Positions 57,151-64,000 of a stretch of 64,000 nucleotides of DNA are shown one piece after another. The notes below the pieces were generated by a model. It searched no databases and was not told the origin of the DNA. It worked only from the letters and a program-made list of their open reading frames with translations. Numbering within the stretch: the stretch's first letter is position 1; each line of letters begins with the position of its first letter. This stretch comes from Parasaccharibacter apium (GTDB taxonomy: Bacteria; Pseudomonadota; Alphaproteobacteria; Acetobacterales; Acetobacteraceae). The stretch is taken from assembly GCF_002592045.1 (NCBI RefSeq), contig NZ_MEJG01000001.1, positions 248,001 to 312,000 of the forward strand, in the 5' to 3' direction. The position numbers and the translations under genes were made by a program.

Positions 57151-59934
57151 TCAATGAGCCTCAGCCCAATTATCCCCAAGCCCCGTCTCCACCACCAAGG
57201 CTACATCCTTCAACGAGGCCGCTTGTTCCATCACATGCTTTACCAAAGCCGCTGTTGCCTCAGCGTCCTCATCGGGGACTTCGAACAATAATTCGTCATG
57301 CACTTGCAACAACATACGCGCTTTTAACCCGGCCTCAGCCAAAGCACGCGGTACCTGCACCATCGCTTTTTTGATGATATCCGCCGCCCCGCCCTGCAAA
57401 GGCGCGTTAATCGCCTGCCGCTCCGCATAGGACCGCTGCGCTGCCTGCCGCGCTTGCATCCCCGGCACATAACAACGCCGCCCAAAGGGGGTCAGGACAT
57501 AACCCTTCTCGCGCGCTTCTTCCTTCATGGCCTCCATATAGGTACGGATGCCGGGATAACGCTCAAAATACGCTTCAATATAGCGTTTGGCCTCCCCTTG
57601 GGGCACCTGCAACTGACGCGCCAACCCAAAGGCTGAAATACCGTAAATAATACCGAAGTTAATCGCCTTCGCCCGCCGTCTCGTCAACGCGTCCATCCCT
57701 TCTAAGGGGATATTAAACACCTCGGACGCTGTACGGGCATGAATATCCTGCCCATGACGAAACGCATCTAATAATGGGTCAATCTGCGCTACCTGAGCCA
57801 ATAAACGCAGCTCAATTTGACTATAATCCGCAGAGAGCAGCTTATGCCCCGGTGCTGCCACAAAAGCCTGCCGAATACGCGCCCCTTCCTCCGTGCGAAT
57901 GGGAATATTCTGCAAATTCGGCTCATTGGAGGAAAGCCGCCCTGTTGTGGTTGTCGTCATCTGGAAGGTCGTATGCACACGCTGGGTCTTCGGCTCCATC
58001 AGCTTAAGCAGCGCATCCGCATAGGTGGATTTCAGCTTTGCCAAACGCCGCCAATTTAGGATAGCCGTTGGTAAATCATGCCCTTGTACAGCAAGCTCCT
58101 CCAACACGCGGGAATCTGTCCCCCATGCGCCGGTTTTCGTCCGCTTGCCCCCCGGCAGACCCATCTCATCAAACAGGATTTCCCCTAATTGTTTAGGCGA
58201 GCCAATATTAAAGGGCCGCCCGGCGCGGTCATAAATCCCCTCCTCCATCTCCGCCATGCGTGTTGCGAAATCTTCCGAGAGACGGCGCAATTCCTCCGCA
58301 TCCACACGGATGCCAGCATCCTCCATCCCCTCCAGCACGGTGATGAGGGGACGCTCCATCTCCTCATACAAGGCGGTGGCTTTCTGCCGTGGTAAGGTCA
58401 GGCGCAATATCTTCCACAAACGCAATGTTACATCCGCATCTTCCGCCGCATAAGCGGTTGCTTTATCCAACGGGACTTGCGTAAAGGCGATGCGATTCCG
58501 CCCCGTACCCGTAACATCATCATACGAGATGGGCGTATGGTCTAAATGCAGGCGGGAGAGCTCATCCATCCCCTGCCCATGCGCCCCAGCAGACTGCGCG
58601 TAAGACAGCAGCATCGTATCATCCAGCGGCGTAATAACCTCCAATCCCGCACGGCGCAAAATCGTGAGGTCATATTTCGCGTTTTGGAAAATCTTCAACA
58701 CCGCCTCATCAGCCATCAATGGGGCAAGCAGGGCGAGTGCCTCTTTTACAGCGAGCTGCTCCCCAACAGGAGCCTCCAACGTGCCTTCATGACGGAACGG
58801 CACATAGCACGCCTTCCCCGGTGCAATAGCGAGAGACAAACCAACAATCTCCGCCGTGCGTGCATTCAGGCCCGTTGTTTCCGTATCCACCGCAACAAAC
58901 CCAGCCTTATAAGCAGCCTCCACCCATTGTTGAAGTGCCTCCTGCGTTGTCACCGTCTCATAAGGGCCAAAGGGAGCCTCACTGCGAGGCACCATATCGC
59001 CCTCCACCTCAGCCTCGCCACTAGAGGCTGGGCTCACATCAGGCTTATGCCGCGCTGGCGAGCGGGCCTTGCCCCCAAAACCCATGCGTTGAAGAATGGA
59101 GGAGAAGCCCATGCTCTCCAGCCAATGCCGCAACGTCTCGGCATCAGGTTCGCGGGGACGTAGCTCATCAACAGGGGTCGGCACAGCGACATCATCCGCT
59201 AATAAAACCAACTGGCGGGAAATACGGGCCCCCTCGGCATGGTCAATTAGGTTCTGCCGCCTTTTAGAAGGCTTCATCCCCGGTGCGGCCTCCAACACCG
59301 CCTCTAGCGAGCCATATTCATTAATCAACTGTGCCGCCCCTTTTGGGCCAATGCCCGGCACACCCGGCACATTATCGGTAGAATCCCCCATGAGGGCTTG
59401 CACATCCACCACTTTATCGGGCGTTACACCGAACTTCGCTTCAACCTCCGCTAAGCCGATGGGCTTTTGCTTCATCGGGTCCTTCAGCATCACCCCCTCA
59501 CGCACAAGTTGCATGAGGTCTTTATCGGAGGAAATGATGGTGCAATTCCCGCCTTGCTCCACCACCAGCCGCGCATAAGTTGCTAGGAGGTCATCCGCCT
59601 CCCAGCCGGGTAGCTCAATCGCGGGGATGCCGAATTGGTCCGTCGCTTGGCGAATGAGGTCGAATTGCGGGCGTAAATCCTCCGGCGGCTCTGGCCGATG
59701 GGCTTTATATTCAGGATAAATATCGTTACGGAATGTTTTGCGCCCTGCATCGAAGATGACAGCCATAGGCTGGCCCTCATGCTCCTTAATGAGGCGTGAG
59801 AGCATATTGGTAAAGCCATAAACGGCATTAACAGGCACACCCTCCGGGTTGGTCATCGGGGGGATGGCAAAAAAGGCACGGAAGATGAAGCCAGAACCAT
59901 CCACCAAAACCAGATGTGTGTTTTTTGACGTCAC
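57151..59934 (-). CDS. polA: DNA polymerase I
   Basis: Repair and Okazaki-fragment polymerase. 927 residues from the GTG at 59934, which AGGGAGAGG precedes at good spacing. An upstream GTG at 59964 also keeps the frame. Order: 5'-3' exonuclease (VLVDGSGFIFRAFFAIPPM start, DALMGDSTDNVPGVPGIGPKGA), 3'-5' exonuclease (VAVDTETTGLN at about 350, so proofreading residues are kept), and family A polymerase (ADYSQIELRLLAQ at about 700, RRAKAINFGIIYGIS, VHDELLFEVP). Confidence 0.95.
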   Translation of the reverse strand: MTSKNTHLVLVDGSGFIFRAFFAIPPMTNPEGVPVNAVYGFTNMLSRLIKEHEGQPMAVIFDAGRKTFRNDIYPEYKAHRPEPPEDLRPQFDLIRQATDQFGIPAIELPGWEADDLLATYARLVVEQGGNCTIISSDKDLMQLVREGVMLKDPMKQKPIGLAEVEAKFGVTPDKVVDVQALMGDSTDNVPGVPGIGPKGAAQLINEYGSLEAVLEAAPGMKPSKRRQNLIDHAEGARISRQLVLLADDVAVPTPVDELRPREPDAETLRHWLESMGFSSILQRMGFGGKARSPARHKPDVSPASSGEAEVEGDMVPRSEAPFGPYETVTTQEALQQWVEAAYKAGFVAVDTETTGLNARTAEIVGLSLAIAPGKACYVPFRHEGTLEAPVGEQLAVKEALALLAPLMADEAVLKIFQNAKYDLTILRRAGLEVITPLDDTMLLSYAQSAGAHGQGMDELSRLHLDHTPISYDDVTGTGRNRIAFTQVPLDKATAYAAEDADVTLRLWKILRLTLPRQKATALYEEMERPLITVLEGMEDAGIRVDAEELRRLSEDFATRMAEMEEGIYDRAGRPFNIGSPKQLGEILFDEMGLPGGKRTKTGAWGTDSRVLEELAVQGHDLPTAILNWRRLAKLKSTYADALLKLMEPKTQRVHTTFQMTTTTTGRLSSNEPNLQNIPIRTEEGARIRQAFVAAPGHKLLSADYSQIELRLLAQVAQIDPLLDAFRHGQDIHARTASEVFNIPLEGMDALTRRRAKAINFGIIYGISAFGLARQLQVPQGEAKRYIEAYFERYPGIRTYMEAMKEEAREKGYVLTPFGRRCYVPGMQARQAAQRSYAERQAINAPLQGGAADIIKKAMVQVPRALAEAGLKARMLLQVHDELLFEVPDEDAEATAALVKHVMEQAASLKDVALVVETGLGDNWAEAH

Positions 59935-60052
59935 GCCGTCCCTCTCCCTTGCCATATTGGGCACATTACTTTTGCTCTATAGGCTCTCTCTAGCGGATTT
60001 CCGCCGCTTTAAAAACGCCCCACATGCCGATAAGGCTGTATTTCTCCCTCTC

Positions 60053-61033
60053 ATGCTCTGTTATGCGCTATGTCTCACAGGGTGCAGCACGGGGCCGCGC
60101 CCGGAAACATGGCCTCACAGCCCTACAGAATCCGCCTTCATCCCCGCGAGCCTCTCCCTCCCGCTCTCCGATGGTAAGAGTGCGCCCATACGGCTTTACA
60201 CGCCACCCCAAAACAAGCCCCTACGCGGGGTGATTCTGGCCTTTCACGGCTTTGGGGATAGCCGCGATGCGTGGGAGGTTATGGCACCACCCTTAACGCA
60301 GGCTGGGTTCCTCATCGTTGCCCCTGATATACGCGGCTTTGGGGCCTTCCCCACACCACGGACATGGAGCAACACCCAACGCCTCATTGCTGATAGCCTA
60401 GCAGAGGCCCAATGGTGCCATCAGCAATGGCCCAAGCAACCGCTTTACCTAATGGGCGAGAGCATGGGGGGTGCTATTGCCCTCCTCACCAGCACTGCAC
60501 TGCATGCCCCCCACCCCACCGGGTTAATCCTCCTCGCCCCAGCCATCATGACATTAGGCCAGCCATGGCAAAGCCTTTTGGAGGGCTGGAATCTCATCAC
60601 CCCTCAAGCTCGCCTAACAGGGGCCCATATGCCGGGCCACCATATTGCAACGCGCAATATCAAAGCCCTCCGTCGCATGTTTTTCGACCCTCTCACCCGC
60701 CATGGCACAACCGTCCACGCCCTCCGGGGGCTAACGCATCTGATGAGCCATGCTGCCCAAGAGACCCCAAAACTACACACACCCACCTTGCTAATATGGG
60801 GTGATCGCGACCAATTTGTCCCCGCCTCTGCCACGCATCACCTTATCCAACGGGTGCCTCAAGGCCTTCTCCGGCTAGATGAACTCCCCCATGGCTATCA
60901 CCTCATCTCCCGCGAGCCGCAGAACCGCCCTGCCAGAGACATTCTCTCATGGCTTGAGCAGCCAGGGCATTTCCTCCCCTCCGGCGGGGATAATGCTGCC
61001 ACCATGTGGCTTTGGCTGGCAGAAACACAGTGA
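60053..61033 (+). CDS. Alpha/beta hydrolase, probable lipoprotein
   Basis: Serine hydrolase of the monoacylglycerol lipase/lysophospholipase kind. From the ATG at 60053 it has 326 residues, starting MLCYALCLTGC, a lipobox. The signal peptide is unusually short, so the real start may lie upstream (the frame is open to 59849, overlapping divergent polA). Fold markers: FHGFGDSRDAWE, nucleophile elbow GESMGGA, acid in IWGDRDQFVPA, and His in LPHGYHL. Substrate unknown. It diverges from polA by about 120 bp. Confidence 0.78.
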   Translation: MLCYALCLTGCSTGPRPETWPHSPTESAFIPASLSLPLSDGKSAPIRLYTPPQNKPLRGVILAFHGFGDSRDAWEVMAPPLTQAGFLIVAPDIRGFGAFPTPRTWSNTQRLIADSLAEAQWCHQQWPKQPLYLMGESMGGAIALLTSTALHAPHPTGLILLAPAIMTLGQPWQSLLEGWNLITPQARLTGAHMPGHHIATRNIKALRRMFFDPLTRHGTTVHALRGLTHLMSHAAQETPKLHTPTLLIWGDRDQFVPASATHHLIQRVPQGLLRLDELPHGYHLISREPQNRPARDILSWLEQPGHFLPSGGDNAATMWLWLAETQ

Positions 61034-61099
61034 ACGCACGAAAAAGCGACAATTCAGGGCTAGGCAAAACAGCAACTTCCCGTTAAAAGAACGGCCAGC

Positions 61100-61176
61100 G
61101 GACCCGTAGCTCAGCTGGATAGAGCGTTGCCCTCCGAAGGCAAAGGTCGCGCGTTCGAATCGCGCCGGGTCCACCA
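61100..61176 (+). tRNA. tRNA-Arg (anticodon CCG)
   Basis: 77-base tRNA with encoded CCA. Acceptor GGACCCG/CGGGTCC, D-loop GCTCAGCTGGATAGAGC, anticodon stem TTGCC/GGCAA with loop CTCCGAA (anticodon CCG, decoding CGG), T-arm GCGCGTTCGAATCGCGC. The discriminator is A. A restriction-modification gene begins 75 bases after its 3' end on the other strand, and tRNA-Arg genes are common integration sites. Confidence 0.96.
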
Positions 61177-61250
61177 TCCAACAGTCCTAAAAGCAAAGAC
61201 GTTAGGGGCGTATTTCAGCCCCTTGCTAGCCTCTTACCGTTGTCTTTCTC

Positions 61251-64000
61251 TCACAACGCCATCTTAGGCAACATAGCTAGCACCTCTCTCGTCTCTAATG
61301 CCACATGCAGCACTTTTAAAAAGAGCAAGAGGGGCCATTTAGGGTCTTGAGCTTCGGCAAGAGCCCAATCGTTCGGATCATTGGTGATGGTGGAGCGTTT
61401 ATCAATCTTGACCTGCTGACGATCCATGACCCACTCAAGAGCAGATTTGCCATTGACCTGATATTCATAGGCTTCCAGCGGAATACCTGTAATCTCGATG
61501 TGATTGTTATAAATCAGGTGGGTTTTGTCAGGGATGCGTTTGCCATCCTCACCACGGGTTTTGGCAAAGGCCATCTTCTCGACACGATAAAGCTGCTCCT
61601 CCGTAAGGCCCGCTTTGGTTTTGATATGCACATGCGTCGCATCATCCAGCGCGAAATAAGGCACAGCCGCCTCATACCCCAAATGAAGCTCCGCAAGCGC
61701 CCGTCCTGCTTTGGAAAATGCCCAGAAGTCATCTTCCGTCTTTACGCAAGGGATACGGGGGAGTTCTTTAGAAAGGCTGGTGGCGTAATGGCTGCGATAA
61801 TCCGGGGCATGAAGCAGACCATAGATGTAATAAAACACATCTTCTTCATCAAACTGCGCCTTGGGCCATGCTTTACGGAAATAGGCCATGCCCTCTGGCG
61901 TGATGGCACTTTTCTTTTTGTAACGAGCCGCGCTTGGCTCCTCCATCCCCCCAAACATATCCCCTTCAGGCTGCGCAGTTTTTATGGGTTCATAATGATA
62001 GAGAGGGAAGCATTGGGCCCCAGCCTGTAACAAATTGAGATCAGGTATATGATCCATCATGATTGCAGAGAAATCTGAAGCACTATTTCCCGTTACACAA
62101 ATCACCCTATTCTCCATCCCCACTTCTGGGAAGATTTTGGGGAGTTGATAGACTCTTTCATTCAGCCTGCGACTAAAGAAAAGGACCTCCTTCGTAAAAG
62201 GACGGTACATGCCAACACGCACCTCCCCATCGGAAATGGATAATGGCTTATCTGCTACTACTGTATCCTGTAAACCACTTGTCCAGCTCAGTGCCGTTGT
62301 TGCAAAGTCAGGAGAGCGTTTTAATTCATTTAACCGAGCCTCTTTCTTGCCATGAGGCAAAAGCTCATTGAGCCGTTCCCGCTCAGCTTCGTAAGCCGCA
62401 ACTTGTTGCTCTACACTCTGTTGGATACGCTCACGAGAGAAGTTCCAAACCCAGGCATCACGTTGTGTTTTCAGCCCATTAGAGTATATCCTAAAAATCC
62501 CCTTTTCACCTTTTCTACTGCCCATTGTCATAAAGGCTGAGAAGCTATCATCTCTCTGGTTTAACCAGTCGCCATGCTCATCAGGTGTCAATGTCTGCCA
62601 GCGGCGGAACGTACCATCGGGGTTGGTTTCTTGCCCCGCATCTGAGGCCTCGCTCGGGATAGCTGCGATAGACCCAAAGCGATGCAGCCAATGGAACTTA
62701 TCCGTCTCCGGGGCGTTGCTTAGGTTTGCCCCGGCGCGTGCATAAGCCTCCTGCGCTGTAAGATAGTCACCAATATCGCAAAAATGGATTTGGCCTTTGC
62801 CTGTATGAGTCTTTTTGCGGGCCAGAATGGTGATGGCAACCGGAGCCCGGCTGCCTTGCCCAAAAATATTATCCCGTTCCTGCCGTCGTTGTTCACCTGA
62901 TGTTCGCGCATTCCCACGCAGATGAAAAATCCAGATTTCGGAAAATTCACTTTCCAAAGCGTTACGGAGGCCAGTACTGGCAGCACTATCTATGAAGCCT
63001 GCATTGGTCACAAACCCTATGACGCCTTGTTCACCTATGCGATCCGAGGCCCAACGAATACTGCGGATATAGCTATCATAAAGGGAATTCTTGTTCATAG
63101 ATTGGGAGTTCCTTGCGTAAGTCTCCTCAATCCGTTTATCGAGATATTCATATTTATCATTCTGGGCCTGTCCGGCTTTACTAGCCCCCGCAGAATAAGG
63201 CGGGTTGCCCATAATCACCCGGATGGGGGCACTCTCCTGTGCAAGGATGCGGTCACTATTGCCTTTCAGGTATCCTCCCATGCTGTCATGCAGGGTTTTA
63301 TCTGTCTGCACATATTCTGTCAGATTGAAGGTGTCTGTCAGGCAGAGGCCACCAAAGGGTGCTTGTTTGCCTGTACGGGCGGTATAAGAGGTCGCGATAT
63401 TAATACCCGCCACGTAATAAGCGAGCAGGACAAGCTCATTGGCCCAAAGGCCGGGCTTGCCAAGGATGGCATCTTCTTTCCCGGCGGCCTCATATTTGGC
63501 AGCCAGTTTTTCAGTAGGGATGATGTAGTCTCCCTCACTACCATCGGCCTGACGTTGCCGTAGGTCAATCAACCGGGCGATAAAGCTGCCAGTACCGGTA
63601 AAGGGGTCCAAAACCGAGACGTTCTCATCCCCCATGCCACAGCCAAACTGCGTCTGAAGCACATGCTCAACAGAGCGGATGATAAAATCCACCACGGGGA
63701 CCGGTGTAAAGACAATGCCCAGCTTATCAGCTTGTTTTTTGAAGGCCTCTCGGAAGAAATCATCATAAAGCTGGATGGTCAGGGCCTGTCGGCTCTCCGG
63801 GCTGGCATCCTTCAGGCGGGCACGGATGCTGTCATAAAAGCTCTCCAGCCCTTGCTGTTCCTTCGTCAAGCCGTTGGCGTAAAGCTCCTGCGTGACGGCA
63901 TCAAGAGCTTGTGTCATGGGGTTGGAGCTATGACCACCATTTTCCCCGAAAAGAGCATCAAAAACCGGGCCTGTCACAAGGTGCTGGCCCAGCATCTCGA
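61251..64000 (-). CDS. Type ISP-like restriction-modification protein, N-terminus beyond window
   Basis: C-terminal 916 residues of a large single-chain protein; the frame is still open at base 64000. Visible: an N6-adenine methyltransferase domain with SAM motif I VLDPFTGTGSF (about 125 residues from the edge) and catalytic motif IV MGNPPYS (about 270). Target-recognition sequence follows, to a C-terminal tail. The FTPVPVVDFIIRSVEHVL start is typical of type ISP enzymes, whose nuclease and helicase parts would lie off the window. It would cut unmodified DNA and modify its own. Same protein could also be a helicase-methylase phage defence enzyme. Confidence 0.8.
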   Translation of the reverse strand, partial: EMLGQHLVTGPVFDALFGENGGHSSNPMTQALDAVTQELYANGLTKEQQGLESFYDSIRARLKDASPESRQALTIQLYDDFFREAFKKQADKLGIVFTPVPVVDFIIRSVEHVLQTQFGCGMGDENVSVLDPFTGTGSFIARLIDLRQRQADGSEGDYIIPTEKLAAKYEAAGKEDAILGKPGLWANELVLLAYYVAGINIATSYTARTGKQAPFGGLCLTDTFNLTEYVQTDKTLHDSMGGYLKGNSDRILAQESAPIRVIMGNPPYSAGASKAGQAQNDKYEYLDKRIEETYARNSQSMNKNSLYDSYIRSIRWASDRIGEQGVIGFVTNAGFIDSAASTGLRNALESEFSEIWIFHLRGNARTSGEQRRQERDNIFGQGSRAPVAITILARKKTHTGKGQIHFCDIGDYLTAQEAYARAGANLSNAPETDKFHWLHRFGSIAAIPSEASDAGQETNPDGTFRRWQTLTPDEHGDWLNQRDDSFSAFMTMGSRKGEKGIFRIYSNGLKTQRDAWVWNFSRERIQQSVEQQVAAYEAERERLNELLPHGKKEARLNELKRSPDFATTALSWTSGLQDTVVADKPLSISDGEVRVGMYRPFTKEVLFFSRRLNERVYQLPKIFPEVGMENRVICVTGNSASDFSAIMMDHIPDLNLLQAGAQCFPLYHYEPIKTAQPEGDMFGGMEEPSAARYKKKSAITPEGMAYFRKAWPKAQFDEEDVFYYIYGLLHAPDYRSHYATSLSKELPRIPCVKTEDDFWAFSKAGRALAELHLGYEAAVPYFALDDATHVHIKTKAGLTEEQLYRVEKMAFAKTRGEDGKRIPDKTHLIYNNHIEITGIPLEAYEYQVNGKSALEWVMDRQQVKIDKRSTITNDPNDWALAEAQDPKWPLLLFLKVLHVALETREVLAMLPKMAL

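Noticed and set aside
61201-61225. GGGGC..GCCCC hairpin after tRNA-Arg
   Set aside because: Five or six pairs and no T-run; might mark the tRNA 3' end but unsupported.

Overview
The window is an ordinary, densely coded stretch of alphaproteobacterial chromosome, most likely from an acetic acid bacterium (Acetobacteraceae; the protein sequences look closest in style to Bombella, Saccharibacter or Gluconobacter, a judgement made by eye). This rests on the argS-SPOR-scpA-scpB-tatB-tatC-serS gene order, the mreBCD-mrdA-rodA block, a large RNase E with an acidic insert in its S1 domain, a class II DAHP synthase and a KirBac potassium channel. Nearly everything is chromosomal housekeeping. No insertion sequence, prophage, CRISPR array or rRNA was seen. 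One tRNA gene is present, tRNA-Arg(CCG).

Layout. 1-9.4 kb: a truncated MATE exporter diverges from cysS-trmJ-KirBac, which converges on aroG(class II)-pncB-acidic protein-gltX. 9.4-17.7 kb: a FUSC efflux protein, glutathione reductase and ferredoxin-NADP reductase diverge from a SUV3-like helicase, which converges on a lipoprotein gene. 17.9-26.2 kb: one long minus-strand cluster, dgt, argS, SPOR protein, scpA, scpB, tatB, tatC, serS (nagZ and tatA are missing from the order I expect). 26.3-30.6 kb: erpA and xth, a nucleotidyltransferase, and a TonB-dependent siderophore receptor with an AT-rich palindromic control region. 30.7-36.4 kb: aspS, an AT-rich FemAB/GNAT-like gene, a Rieske-FAD oxidoreductase and a DUF2076 protein. 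36.5-39.5 kb: glyQS. 39.6-46.2 kb: the rod-shape operon mreB-mreC-mreD-mrdA-rodA, followed by a LysE exporter. 46.4-52.4 kb: leuA with its leader, a Tat-exported amidase, and rne. 52.5-61 kb: small lipoprotein, xseA, purD, HAD phosphatase, SCO-like protein, polA, and a lipoprotein-like alpha/beta hydrolase. 61.1-64 kb: tRNA-Arg followed by a truncated type ISP-like restriction-modification gene running off the end.

The best unannotated signal is the leader of leuA. It has a 14-codon leader ORF (48043-48087, minus) with five leucine codons, four of them in a Leu-Leu-Leu-Arg-Leu run. The ORF's stop codon sits inside the 5' arm of an 11-bp intrinsic terminator followed by a U-tract. This is a leucine attenuator of compact design, in which a stalled ribosome could block the terminator arm directly. 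Other points worth a second look are an orphan minus-strand terminator in the 658-bp amiC-rne gap (a possible small RNA), a near-perfect palindrome that encodes Gln-Gly-stop for both convergent genes gltX and KirBac, a KirBac selectivity filter with Tyr where Asp or Glu is usual, a SCO-like protein with a CX4C motif, and an AT-rich FemAB-like gene.

Functional links: TatB/TatC can export the amidase, whose signal peptide carries twin arginines. The amidase, SPOR protein and Mre/RodA/PBP2 proteins all act on the cell wall. Six aminoacyl-tRNA synthetases (Cys, Glu, Ser, Arg, Asp, Gly) and the tRNA-modifying TrmJ make the window rich in translation genes.
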